Shown one piece after another: positions 34,155 through 64,000 of a DNA stretch of 64,000 bases. The translations under genes were made by a program, and so were the position numbers. This stretch comes from Castor canadensis. Taxonomy: Eukaryota > Chordata > Mammalia > Rodentia > Castoridae. The stretch covers positions 91,919,046-91,983,045 of the forward strand of contig NC_133405.1 in the NCBI RefSeq assembly GCF_047511655.1. The letters run 5' to 3'. How positions within the stretch are numbered: position 1 is the stretch's first letter; the number at the start of each line of letters is the position of its first letter. Under the pieces are notes generated by a model that worked only from the letters and a program-made list of their open reading frames with translations, was not told the origin of the DNA and did not search any database.

Positions 34155-34155
<1 letters not shown>
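34060..34155 (+). mobile_element. B1-like SINE
   Basis: Forward copy forming an inverted pair with the next B1-like copy. Confidence 0.8.

Positions 34156-34158
<3 letters not shown>

Positions 34159-34206
<48 letters not shown>
34159..34206 (+). repeat. (TA)n(GA)n microsatellite
   Basis: About 13 TA units then 12 GA units at the tail junction between two facing SINEs. Confidence 0.95.
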
Positions 34207-34207
<1 letters not shown>

Positions 34208-34309
34208 CATGGTCTTGTTGAATAGCCAAGGCTGGCCTCAAATTCACGATGCTCCTGTCTCTGCTTCCTGAGTGCTGGGATTATTGTCATGTATCACCAT
34301 ACCTAGCTC
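34207..34309 (-). mobile_element. B1-like SINE, inverted
   Basis: Complement of the copy upstream, tails facing each other. Confidence 0.8.
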
Positions 34310-34761
34310 CTTTGCCTTTAATTGGGTTGTTTGGCTTTTTGCTGTTGAGTTGTGCAAGTTGTTTTCATAATCTGAATGAGGACTTATCCTTATTATATAT
34401 ATATGTTTGCCTATTGTATAGGTTGTCTTTTCATTTTTTTGATAATATCTAAAAAATGTTGATGAGGTTCATTTTACCTATTTAGTTGATTGTTGTGGCT
34501 TATAGTTTTGGTGTCATATCTATGAACTGATTGCCAAATCCACAATCATAAAGATTAACTACTGTTTTCTTCTAAAGGGTTTTATGGTGTTAGCATTTAA
34601 GTTTAGATCTTTGATACATTTTCAGTTAATGGTATATGGTAATAGGTAGGGAGTCCAGCTTTATTGTTTTGCATAAATCTTGATCTAGTTGTCTCAGCAC
34701 CATCTGTTAAAGAGATGATTCTCTCCCCTATTGGATGGAGTTGTTGCTCTTGTCAAAAATT

Positions 34762-34837
34762 AGTTTAGCTCAGTGGTAGAGTGCTTAACTAGCCATGTGT
34801 GAGTCCCTAGGTCAATATCCAGTACCTCCAAAAAAAT
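34762..34837 (+). mobile_element. ID-like SINE
   Basis: 'tagctcagtggtagagtgcttaactagccatgtgtgagtccc' and an A-run. Confidence 0.75.
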
Positions 34838-35096
34838 CAGTTAAATATTTGATTTTGTTCTTTTTCCTGATTGTTTTAGCTATTCATTATTTTGATCCCT
34901 TGGAATTTAATGTGAATTTGAGGACTGGATTTTCCATTTCTGCAAAACAGGCTGTCTGAATTTTCACGGGGACTGTTATCAATCACTTTGGCTGGTATTA
35001 ACATCTTAACAATTTTAAGTCTTCCAATCCATGAACATGGTCTCTCTCCACTTCTTTAGGTCTCGTGTAATTTCTTTCAGTATTTTTAATAGTTTT

Positions 35097-35293
35097 CTTT
35101 CTTTTTTTGTGGTATTGGGGTTTGAACTTAGGGCTTACACCTTGAGCCACTCTGCTGGCCCTTTTTCGAGATGGGGTTTTTCAAGATAGGGTCTCGTAGA
35201 ACTGTTTGCCCCAGCTGGCTTTGAACCACAATCCTCCTGACTTCTGCCTCCTGAGTGGCTAAGATTACAGGTGCAAGCCACTGGCACCTGGCT
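35097..35293 (-). mobile_element. Dimeric SINE, inverted
   Basis: Both arms; right arm shortened as in the common 'acaccttgagccactctgc' subtype. Confidence 0.85.
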
Positions 35294-35431
35294 CTAATAG
35301 TTTTCAATGTGCAAATATTTCTCCTCCATACTAAAATTTATTCCTAGGTTTTTAATTTTCACATGCATTATAAATGGAATTGCTTTTAATTCATTTTTGG
35401 ATCACACATTGCTAGTGTATAAAAACATAAC

Positions 35432-35844
35432 AGACTAAAGTAGAAAGGAGAAAAATACAGGAATGAATCAATTCAAGTTATAACACATATATACATGGAA
35501 ATGTCACAATGAAGCAACCTGTATAGTGATCTTAAACAAAAATATCCTTTTTTTTTTTTTACAAAAACAGGAAGGCAAAAAAGGCCCTGTCTAGGGAGTT
35601 AGTACCAGTGGCAGGGGAAAGGATGTGGGGAAGGGTGAAGGAGGGAGAATGTGGTGGAAATATTATGTACACATGCATGTAAATGGAACAATGAGACCTG
35701 TTGAAACTATTCCAGGAATGGGGGAGGGGGTAAAGGAGAATGATGGAGGGGCTGAATTCAACTATTATATATTGTAAGAACTTCTGTAAATGTCACAATG
35801 TACCCCTAGTAGAATAATAAAAAGCCAAAAAAAAATAAATTTTT
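35432..35844 (+). mobile_element. 413 bp retroposed insert with target duplication
   Basis: Flanked by aaaaacataac at 35421-35431 and 35845-35855. It ends in A-rich sequence after 'aataataaaaagccaaaa' and contains a purine-rich block at 35607-35655 and 35715-35750. This is the layout of a 5'-truncated LINE-1 3' UTR, but it differs from the 27.6 kb LINE-1 family. Confidence 0.7.
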
Positions 35845-36330
35845 AAAAACATAACTAATTTTTATGTTGACCTTGGGCCCTGCAACTTTGCTGAATTTAT
35901 TAGCTCTGTCTTTTGATATAGCTGAAATGTCTTTTCTGTATGACTTGAGATGCTCATGGGGTTCTTTTGCTTTCTTCTATTAATGTAATGTAGTGACTTG
36001 ATATTTTTCTAATGTTGAACCACTCTTACATCCAAGGGTAAATCTCACTTGATCATGATATATAATACTTTTAATGTACTGCTGCATTTGGCTTGCTAGT
36101 TATTTTGCTGAGCATTTTGCGCTTATATTCATAAGGGATACTGTTCTATAATTGTCTTTCCTTGTGATGTCTATATCTGGTTTTGATAAGGTCAAACTTT
36201 TCAATATGGGTACACTCATTAATGATCCTTGATGTGCTTTGTTGGCTGAAGCAGCTATGAGTATTTCTTTTGTTTTTAAGCTATGAGTATTTCTAAACAT
36301 TGTTTTAGTGTTTTTTTTGTTTTGTTTTGT

Positions 36331-36520
36331 TTTGCTTTGCTTGCTCCTTTTGTTTTAGTGTTTGACCCAAACCTGGACTCAACAGCAGTCTACATTAAAT
36401 AAAGTAAAGATGCCAGAAATTCTGTGGTACAATGCAGACAAAGGAATCCAAATGTCTAGGATAATAAGAATCAATCACGGTAAGCCATTCAACTCACCCT
36501 CTAACTATATCAACATTCCT
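36331..36520. other. Unassigned, start of the retroviral-like region
   Basis: (ttttg)n tail-like start at 36308-36340, then text resembling LTR/ERV debris. Confidence 0.35.
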
Positions 36521-36581
36521 GGACTGTGAGAGTGGCTCAAGAGGTAGAGCAAGTGCTAGGCCCAGTACCATCTCCCAAAAA
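36521..36581 (+). mobile_element. tRNA-class SINE with internal deletion
   Basis: A-box part 'gagagtggctcaagaggtagagc' joins directly to 'gtgctaggcccagtacc'. Confidence 0.7.
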
Positions 36582-37996
36582 TGAATATTCCTTTTACCAA
36601 ATGCTTTGAAAAACACATTATGAAGTGAGACTGGCTAGGTAGTCGTTAAACCTGTTTCCTCTTCTTCCTGAGGATAAATCCAGACTACATTTTCCAGTCT
36701 CCTTTGCAAGTGGTCTGAGTTCTAGCTAATGGAATGCAAGAAGAAGTGATATACGCTACATCCAGGCCTAGCTCCTAAAAACTTCCCACATGGTCTTTTC
36801 CTTGTCTGGTTGACTGGGATTGAGATGACAAGTACAATGGTGACCATGCTTTGAAGATGTCAATGGGGATGAAAGATTACCTCCAGAGACAAGTTGGGTT
36901 TGGGTCTTACAATGAACAGCAGAGCCATAGCAGTAATCAAGATGTACTGACCTGTGGGGATCTGAAATACTGGCTAACTAAGCATGATTTTCCCTAGGAC
37001 CAAAATATATGGACAGCATAATAAAGGCCCTACTTTTTAGACAACCACAGAAAATTTTCTAGTCTGGAAAAATGTGGAGTTCCAGCTTCTCCCCCAGCTC
37101 ACAGATTAAAGTTCCTTGAATGAAGGGGAGGATATCTTGGAAGAAAAATCTTGCTACACTTTCACAAATGTATATGGTGAAATTTCCCTCTCTTTTTTTC
37201 TCCACAGGGACTTACAGACAGGGTAATTATGTGCTGGGGAGAGGGAAATATCCAGACCTCTTGAAATACACTGGATAATAGTTCTGAGTTAATGTTAATC
37301 CTGAAGACCCAGACTGTTGCTGTGGTCCATCAGTGTGGAATGAGGTTATTATGTGAAGTTTTGGCCTGAGTTATTATATTGACCCAAGAGAAATCCTGTA
37401 ATGATTTTTCCAGTTCCTAGATACATTACTGAAATACACAGAGTAGATGGCAGAACAGATTAGTGAGTGGAAAGATCAGATTGAGGACCTCTCCTGGAAA
37501 TTAACAGAAGAGAATAAACAACATGCTTTTTAAAGACTAAAGAAATGGAGGATACAATTACAAGTGGCAGCATCATGATACAGAAGTCTCAGAAGCAGAG
37601 AAAAACAAACATGGAAAAGCAGGTGTTTTGTGACTGAACAACTAAGCATAGGACACCAAATGACCCATGCAAACTGAGCTGCCCATGGTGATCTGTGTGT
37701 TGATTTTTCCATCAGGCGCATGAAGTTATCTATCTGCAGCAGCACTCCACCACCAAATAGAATGGGTTGACACAAACAGGTCTGGAAGACACAGGTAAGC
37801 TGCCTGAATAGGGGGATCACATTCCCGCCTGCTGTGCTGCCATCCCTTTCTCACCTACATCTTAGGGATCACGGGGAGACCCTGTGACCAGGTAACTAAG
37901 GGATACAACATTCAAGCTTGGTTCATAGATGGTTCTGTGCGATATGCTGGCACCTCCCAGACTGACCACCTGCAAGGTTACAGCCCCATTTATGTT

Positions 37997-38181
37997 TTTT
38001 TTTTTCCAGTACTGGGGCTTGAACTCAGTGCCTACACCTTGAGCCACTCACTCTTCCAGCCCTTTTTTTTCGAGATAGGGTCTCGTGGAACTATTTGCCT
38101 GGGCTGGCTTTGAACTGCCATCCTCCTGAGCTCTGCCTCTGAGTAGCTAGGATTATAGGCGTGAGCCACCAGCTCCCGGCA
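37997..38181 (-). mobile_element. Dimeric SINE, inverted
   Basis: Full dimer of the shortened-right-arm subtype; left arm end 'gcgtgagccaccagctcccggc'. Confidence 0.9.
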
Positions 38182-38189
38182 AAATTTCT

Positions 38190-38272
38190 TTTAGGTTGTC
38201 ATGGGTTTTGAACTCTGGACCTTCCGACCACTAGGCTGGCACTCTAGGACTTGAGCCACCCTGCCAGCCCCA
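38190..38272 (-). mobile_element. tRNA-class SINE, inverted
   Basis: Monomer adjoining the dimer; variant anticodon-arm region 'ccttccgaccactaggctgg'. Confidence 0.8.
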
Positions 38273-38849
38273 ATTATGGTTCTTCCTGATGGACAGAAAG
38301 AAGGGAAATTCTCCCAGTAGAAAAATTAGTCACAAAAATGATCAGAAATATAAATAGTCCCAGTGCCGCCAAAAAAAAAAAAAAAGAAAATTAGTTGTCC
38401 ACTGATTGATGAGTAGTTGCTAACGACTTGACTACCTGGTCAAGGATTTGAAAAAGAGAAGGATTGAAATATTGTTGGTATTTCAACAGAGGCATAAGAG
38501 ATCTAAGAAAGAGGCATATTGGTATCCCTCTTGGAAAGGACACACATTGTGAAGTTATTCCTGTCCAACACAAACAAGTGCCAGGAAAAATCCACCATGG
38601 AGGAGGCTCACAATCAGTTAGATAAAATGTTCTGTTCTGTGCATGTCAGCCAACCTCTATCCTGTCACCCTTTTCCTTGCCCAAAAGACTTAACAAAGGC
38701 CCATAGTGGCAGTATAGACTTCCGCCAAGGTCAATCTAGCTATAGCCACTGCTGATTGCTCAACCTGCCAGCAGAAGAGAAACTCCGAGCCCTTCTATGG
38801 AACTATGCCTTTGTGTGTGGGAGCGGGGTGTTTGTGAGGGAGCATAGCA

Positions 38850-39064
38850 GTACTGGAGTTTGAACTCTGGGCCTCAAGTTTGCTTGGCACTCTTATCACT
38901 TGAGTAATGCCCCATTTTTTGTTGCTTTTTATTGAGATATGGTCTCACTATGTAGCCCAATTGTCCTGGAACTTGCTACGTAGCCCAGGCTGCTCTCAAA
39001 TTTGTGATCCTCCTGCCTTAGCTTCCTGAATGCTGGGATTGCAAGCATGCCCAACACACCTAGT
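38850..39064 (-). mobile_element. tRNA-class plus B1-like SINE pair, inverted
   Basis: tRNA-class text at 38850-38913, B1-like text at 38914-39064 ('tatgtagcccaattgtcctgg'). Confidence 0.8.
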
Positions 39065-39629
39065 TTAGAACTATGTCTTCATGACAGCTGATTACAGAGA
39101 GTGCAAGATGAAAAAAAGCCACTAGACCTCCAAAATTCTACTGGCTGGAAGCAGACTGGGTAAACCGGTCAGCTGCAAATATGTGCTACTCTTCATTTAA
39201 AAGGAAGCACAGAAGGTAGAGCCAAGAGCCATAGAGGATTATTCCCAAAATCTAATCTAGAAATTTCCATTTGTCCAGCTGGACTTCAGACCTGCTGTAG
39301 ACCAGTAACTCCCTTTTTTCCCATTCCACCTTCCCCCTTTAAACTGGATATCTGTAACAATTAATCCTGTGCCTGTTCCACCATTGTATGTTGTGTTGGG
39401 AACTGATAGCTTGCCTCTTAAGATTTGTAGATCTACACAGAGAAAGATAGTATTTAAGGAACCATACTTAAGGAATACATTCATGGCACCTCATTCACAC
39501 CTGAGCCCAATTTAGATGGTATTCTGGACTTTGAGGTGATGCTGTAATGGTATGAGACTTTTAGAGAACATGGGAAGGAATGGATTTTGCATGTGAAAAG
39601 GACATGAACCATTGGGGACTGGAGGACAA

Positions 39630-40165
39630 CCATGGTAGTCAGTCTCCAAGATGACTCGCAAAGATTCCCACCTTCTGGTATTCACACCCTTATGTAATCC
39701 CTTTCCCCTTGAGTGTGGTCTGGACTTAGTGACTTCTAATGACTATTACAAAAGTGATAGGATGTCACTTCTGAGATTAAGTTACTTCTGTCTCACATGT
39801 GGGCACTCTCTCATTCTGTCTGATCTTACTTGATTGCCCTGATGAAGCAAGCTGCCATGTTGTGAGCTTTCGTATGAAAAGATCCACATGGCAAGGAACT
39901 GAGAGTGGCCCCTGTCCATCAGCCAGCAGGAAACTATCCTGCCCCCAGCCATGGAGGGAGCTTTGAAGCAGACCCTTCCCTAATCGAGCATTGAGATGAC
40001 TGTAACCTCAGCTGCCACCTTGATTGCAGCCTGTGAGAGACCCTGAAATAGAAACTCAGCTCTATCATCCCAATTTCAAACCCACAGAAACTATGTAAAT
40101 GTTCTAAGTCACTATGCTTTTGAGGTAATTTGTGACACAGCAATACATAACAGAGACAGACATGG
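39630..40165 (+). mobile_element. MLT1-type (ERVL-MaLR) LTR
   Basis: Readable MLT1 text: 'gtaatccctttccccttgagtgtgg', 'aagtgataggatgtcacttctgagattaagtta', 'gatgaagcaagctgccatgttgtgagc', 'gattgcagcctgtgagagaccctg' and 'ggtaatttgtgacacagcaata'. Confidence 0.85.
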
Positions 40166-40860
40166 AGGTTATGCATAACCCTAGCAATATGGACTTCTAC
40201 CTACCAAGCCAGTCTGGCTATAGCATTGCTGAGTTCCCAACCCACTGACAATAAAGATCAACACCAAGTCCCCACTGTGGTCCTGGTGGCAGACCAGTTA
40301 TTTTGAGCCCCTTTGGACATGCAGAACAGGACTTAGATGGGGAGGATTCCAGCCCCACCAGACTATGCCTGGACCTGGCCTATTCCATTGGGTCTGTTTC
40401 CTATGTGTCTGTTGGAGACGATGTGAAACATCTCACACGGAGCTTGGCACCCAGGAGGGTGCCAACAAGGAAATGCTTCCTTCCTTTTTCTGAAATGTAA
40501 GTGGCCCAGGGGCAAGGAACCTGTCTCTCAACCCCTCTTCTCTCATCACACAATCTCAGGTCTTCTGGAAAGTATGGCTAGTGTCTTCCCTTCTGGGCCC
40601 TGTTGAACGTGGTCCTCAGGCCCAGGCCTGGAGTTCATCCTGTAACGATGAACTTCATGCAATGCAGAAGTAGTTCACATGCAGTGTGAACTACTCTTTC
40701 TGTCTCTTTCTGAGTTGACTGTGCAGGAACCTGGCCGATAAGTACAGAGGACTCAGGCCTGGGCTTTGCCGTCCCTTCAGGAATTCCTTGTATAGATAGG
40801 AAGCTTCTGGGTGGAAGGAAAGAGACCAATACTAATGTTTCAGATATCACTTAAGGAACA
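40166..40860. other. Unassigned, possibly retroviral remnant
   Basis: GC-moderate with short frames on both strands; nothing recognised. May continue the ERV interrupted by the MLT1 LTR. Confidence 0.35.
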
Positions 40861-40863
40861 GTG

Positions 40864-40895
40864 GAAGCGAGAGAGAGAAGAGGAGAGAGAGAAAG

Positions 40896-40930
<35 letters not shown>
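40864..40930 (+). repeat. (GA)n microsatellite
   Basis: Purine tract with about 14 clean GA units at its right end. Confidence 0.95.
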
Positions 40931-40931
<1 letters not shown>

Positions 40932-41430
40932 CAGCCTGAGGGAAGATGAGGGAAGAGTTTGGGGAAACTCTTTAGTAGAAGTAATGTTTCTTCCCACCCC
41001 CTTGTCACCTGTAGACTCAGGCGCCATACTGACAGGAGTGGACTCTGGGAAGATGCAGCAAGGTGGTGTCTCTAAAGTAAATGACTTTGAGACAAGAAGA
41101 CACCCTCTATTTCCCCAGCCTCATTCTTCCATCCCCCACTCATCTTGGGCTGCCCGGAGGCAGTCACTCCTTTTCTAGGGGAGTATCTGGGAAAGAGGGT
41201 CAGATATAGAACCAAAAGAAATGCTGGAAGAAGTTACACTGGATCTGGGTCTTGCAAGATGGCTACAGCTTCTGCAGAGTTCATGGGATATGTGTACATT
41301 GTGAAGGGAGTGAAGAGAAGTGCCAAGATTGGAAAGACTGTCTAAAAACTGGTAAAGGCAGGAACCAGTGTAAAGATCAGTAGAGATGAATCACCTTGGG
41401 TTGTTACACATTTGTACATAGAAGCAATGC
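40931..41430. other. Unassigned sequence
   Basis: Short frames only; no repeat or gene recognised. Confidence 0.4.
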
Positions 41431-41652
41431 TAGGAATCTCTCTGTATAGCTATCCTTAACTAGCAAAAACGCTTTGTCTTTCTTATGCTTATGTCTTCTC
41501 TTCAACAAAATTAGAGATAAGGTTAGAACAGGTTCTGCCTGGAAGCAAGGGGGGGTGGGGGGAGAGGGAGAGGCAGGAGGGAGGGGACGGCGTGGGGAGA
41601 ACTGACCCAAACAATGTATGTACACGTGAATAAATGAATTAAAAAAAAAAAG
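41430..41652 (+). mobile_element. 3' end of the young LINE-1 family, forward
   Basis: Text parallels the complement of the 27.6 kb copy: 'tatagctatccttaactagcaaaaac', a G-rich tract at 41548-41600, 'acccaaacaatgtatgtacacgtgaataa' and an A-run. More diverged than the 27.6 kb copy. Confidence 0.8.
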
Positions 41653-42565
41653 GTGAAGGATGGGTCCATATCCTGGAGGAATGATCTCTACCGCAGGCTG
41701 AGCAGTTCTCTAGTATGGGAGTTGCTTTTCTACTCCTGTCTGATCACTTCTACCAGTGGCTGGCTACCTCGGAATAGAGTTGGTAGTGAAGTGTCAAGAT
41801 TGAGCCCCTTTTTACTACTGTCCCAGATCTTTCTCTTTTGTTGTTCTACCCTCTTTTCATAATCAATTCCATAGAGGTGGGAAGACAAAAGACCAGTCTT
41901 TTCCCATGGACTAGAACCTCCAGTCAAACTGGGCCGTGTACAGGGTTGTCCACTTTTACTGTATCAAGGCCCAGACTGAAAAAACTGGATGAAGCAGGGC
42001 TGAGCCACAATCCTACCACTCAAAGCTGCCAGAAGAGGGTGGGCTTTCTCATTCATCATTAGGTTCCTATGAACTGGAAATCCTGGGGAAGAGGGAGAAA
42101 CAGAGTAAAATAAACCCTCCACACATAAAATGAGGAGGGGCAAAATAGAGCAGCACTGTGATGACCTCCTTACCTAGGGAGCTCAAGACCTGGTGTTTAG
42201 ACTTTAACACACCGGTGCAGTCCCTTAAAAGAAGGGAAAGGCCTTGAGGAGCCAGGAATAATGGGAAGCTAGCTGCTGTCGCACAGCCTCCATGTTCTTG
42301 CTTCTTCTATATCCTTATATAACTGGGGAGGCTCTAAACACAGAACACTCAGGACCACAAAGAATGTTCCTAGCCTTTAGAGGGTCAAGGATCCCTTTAT
42401 GAGTCTGATGCAAAGTGGTTATTTTTCTTGCCTGAAAATCAATGCAGGCACCCAAAAAACATGTGACTTAATCTCCAGGAGCAGTCCCTAATCTAGTGCA
42501 GCACTAAAAGATAAGGATCTTTGAGGCTCAAAAGGGAGAAAATCTGTCTTAACTATTATGGGACC
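41653..42565. other. Unassigned sequence
   Basis: No repeat or open frame stands out; mixed composition. Confidence 0.4.
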
Positions 42566-42856
42566 ATTAATAGGCTTGAAACTATTATTCTAAGTGAAAG
42601 AAGTTAGACACAAAGGATAACATATTGTATAAGCTCATTTATATAAAACATCCAGAGTAGGCAAATGAGGGGAGTGGGAAGGACAGCTAAGGAATGTAGT
42701 TTCTTTTGGGAGGGTGATAAAAATGCTCTGATTTTTTTTTCACCGTGATGGTTGCACAACTGTTATGAAATATACTAAATCACTGAATTGGATACTTTAT
42801 GTGGGCAAACTGTACAGTATATGAAATTTTATCTTAATAAAGGTTTAAAAAGTGAA
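42566..42856 (+). mobile_element. Old LINE-1 3' UTR, forward
   Basis: L1M 3' UTR text: 'aagtgaaagaagttagacacaaagg', 'tcaccgtgatggttgcacaac', 'ttttatcttaataaagg'. Confidence 0.8.
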
Positions 42857-43574
42857 CTCAGGACTTACAAATACCACACATCTGAGCTTTAGTTCCCATT
42901 CATCAAGGGCAGAAAGAATCACTGGAGAAACATCAGAGATGGGGCCCAGAATGTGGCAAATGGGTTAGACAGGAAAACATTCTAGAAAGAATGATGTTGT
43001 ATTTATAATCGACCTTAGGGGTAATGCGGCATCACAGACAGTTTTAAGCAGTAGTGACATGATCAGATCTCTACTTTACAGCCATCTGACTCATCAAACT
43101 ACACATTTCAAGCAGGTGAATTTTGCAGGGGAACTATTCCTCAAGAAAGCCATGGGGTGGGGGAGACACTCCCTCTGGGAACAGGAGGATAGACTAGAGG
43201 GCACAAAGTTGGGGGAAGCTGTTGTGCTGGAGATTAGGCAAGGGGGCCAGAGCACACCTGTCTGGAGACAGGGAACTGGCTTGGGGAGGATCAGGAGTCC
43301 TGCCTAAGGTTAAGGAGAAATTGCTAGGACACAGATTTGGAACCCCAGGCTCTCTGGCCTCAGCCCTAGCACTCCCACTAGCACTACACCTGCTCCACTG
43401 ATAAGTTAAGGAGGCTCCATTCTCCCCTTTGAAGAGAAATGCACTTCAGAACATGTTTCCAAAAAATGTTGCTAAGGGTTTTATTTCTAACAAGAGGAAA
43501 ATAATAAAATAAAATTAAAATAGGCTTCAGTTGGAACCAAGTTGTTTTTTTTTTTTTCCTTTTCAACAAATTAA
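42857..43574. other. KDM5C 3' flank
   Basis: A weak ancient-repeat resemblance at 43030-43090 ('gcagtagtgacatgatcagatct'); otherwise nothing recognised. Holds the alternative AATAAA at 43480. Confidence 0.4.
43480..43485 (-). terminator. Alternative AATAAA for KDM5C
   Basis: A second minus-strand AATAAA 115 bp beyond the first. Between the two lies a poly-A run on the minus strand (43542-43558 as T on plus). Confidence 0.3.
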
Positions 43575-44276
43575 TTACACACCAACAATCTTCTTTTATT
43601 ACAACATGAACCCAGGAGGAGGAAAGGAGACAAGGAGGATGGGAAGCAAGGGTTGAAGTGGGTGTGAGGACAAGCACCAAAAGCCTTCTTCAGACCACAG
43701 GGAGCCCTGTTCAGCCCCCCCACCAAATTCCTATAAAATAAAAAAAACTTGAGCACAGCTATGTGAAGTTTCCTCCTCCTGAGTGGAACAATGGGGGAAG
43801 GGAGAAGGAAGAGGGTGTAAAAAGGTGGAAGGAGGGGAAGCGGAAAAAGGGAGAGGCAAAAGAGTAAGAGGGGAGGAAAGGTTAGTGTAGCACGGCCTGG
43901 CCAGGGCCAGAACTGGGAGGAGAGAGGAGATTCCCCCAGTTTGCATATGCACTGGCCTTTGTCTCTGGAATGGTGCTGGACAACCAGCCCCAGTTGTCCC
44001 CCTGCCCACCTGTCTATCTGCCTCAGGTGTCTGGGAATGCTGGTTAGAGGTTACCAGGGATAGGGAACTCCAGGGGCCGGCCCCCAGGAGCTGAGGTCTG
44101 AACAATACCTTGGAGTCAGAATATAAAAGTCAAGGGATTCGGGTGTGTGTGGGGGGTGGCCTCCCCCCACCCACCGACCTCCAAGAAGCAGGCTTGATGG
44201 TCAGAAAGAGGATCCTTGAGGCCAAGGGGGAAGAGAGGAGGGTCTGTGTTGGGGTGTGTGCTAGGCTCAGCCACTG
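43575..44276 (-). other. KDM5C: KDM5C 3' UTR
   Basis: About 700 bp between the stop codon and the first plausible poly(A) site. It is GC- and purine/pyrimidine-rich without recognisable SINE or LINE. The 3' boundary is inferred from an AATAAA on the minus strand at 43595-43600. A second AATAAA at 43480-43485 could give a slightly longer transcript. Confidence 0.7.
43595..43600 (-). terminator. KDM5C: KDM5C polyadenylation signal AATAAA (candidate)
   Basis: AATAAA read on the minus strand about 680 bp past the stop. Cleavage would be expected some 15-25 nt further left, near 43575. Chosen over the 43480 copy because it comes first. Confidence 0.55.

Positions 44277-64000
<19,724 letters not shown>

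Larger units (their letters stand above)
32106..36330 (-). mobile_element. Old LINE-1 3' UTR and ORF2 end, inverted, with insertions
   Basis: Complement of L1M 3' UTR at 32106-32392 ('aattacattcacaatgtttttgcaa') and of later segments at 33715-34058, 34310-34760, 34838-35096, 35294-35431 and 35845-36330. Insertions: a 1.3 kb unidentified block, SINEs and a 413 bp retroposon. Confidence 0.7.
36582..39630 (+). mobile_element. Degraded endogenous retrovirus (LTR and pol remnants)
   Basis: The clearest signal is a retroviral RNase H-like motif (QAWFIDGS) at 37913-37936, inside a short open stretch. The sequence 36600-37200 is LTR-like, with wording such as 'ccagactacattttccagtctcctttgcaag' and 'acatccaggcctagctcctaaaaacttcccacatgg'. 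Stops and frameshifts are frequent, with no intact gag, pol or env. Class is not assigned. SINEs interrupt at 37997-38272 and 38850-39064. Confidence 0.55.

Noticed and set aside
43731-44105. 124-aa minus-strand frame in the 3' UTR
   Set aside because: It lies wholly inside the KDM5C 3' UTR; no evidence that it is translated.

Overview
This window is mammalian nuclear DNA holding the 3' two-thirds of one real gene, KDM5C, on the minus strand. It covers eighteen coding exons between 64000 and 44277, with the 3' UTR ending near 43575. The other roughly 43 kb is intergenic and dominated by repeats. The interspersed repeats point to a rodent. There are dozens of copies of a tRNA-derived SINE ending in a B-box-like stretch and an A-run. 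It occurs alone or fused behind a B1/7SL-like left arm (a dimeric SINE), together with B1-like monomers and a young lineage-specific LINE-1 with a purine-rich 3' UTR. From memory this SINE resembles those of Castor (beaver); species is inference, while mammal/rodent is firm. KDM5C is X-linked in placental mammals, so the window is presumably X chromosome.

Layout. 1-16.8 kb: old LINE-1 copies, mostly inverted, including one nearly complete element at about 2.99-8.19 kb with a GC-rich tandem 5' region, and SINEs inserted in them. 16.9-21.5 kb: an L2 3' end, MIRs, several SINEs and some unassigned sequence. 21.9-25.5 kb: one forward LINE-1 ORF2 broken by SINEs and two MaLR-type LTRs. 25.7-32.1 kb: an LTR-like block, a Tigger MITE, a young inverted LINE-1 and forward LINE-1 3' pieces. 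32.1-36.3 kb: an inverted LINE-1 3' part carrying a 1.3 kb unidentified insert and a 413 bp retroposed insert. 36.4-40.6 kb: degraded endogenous-retrovirus sequence plus an MLT1-type LTR. 40.6-43.5 kb: mixed sequence downstream of KDM5C. 43.6-64 kb: KDM5C.

KDM5C. The exons encode human residues 379 to 1560 by exact codon count. They include most of the JmjC Fe(II)/2-oxoglutarate demethylase core, the C5HC2 zinc finger, the PLU-1 helical region, the second PHD finger and the basic/acidic tail. All exons are open, all junctions used are GT-AG, and the phases join without a break. The assigned exons total two codons fewer than human isoform 1 (1560 aa). That difference falls at one junction (45156), where the upstream acceptor AG is missing. 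Two other junctions have in-frame 9-nt alternatives. Exon numbers below assume the 26-exon human layout.

No second protein-coding gene could be supported. The open frames in the intergenic half lie in LINE-1, SINE or retroviral sequence. In human the noncoding gene KANTR lies downstream of KDM5C, so part of 1-43 kb may correspond to it, but no KANTR exon could be identified. No CRISPR array, genuine tRNA gene or prokaryotic feature is present.

Terms used in the entries: 'tRNA-class SINE' = the monomer with A-box-like (tggctcaagtggtagag) and B-box-like (gttcaaaccc) blocks plus an A-run; 'ID-like' = its variant with gggatc/ccccagc wording; 'B1-like' = the 7SL-related monomer; 'dimeric SINE' = B1-like left arm plus tRNA-class right arm.
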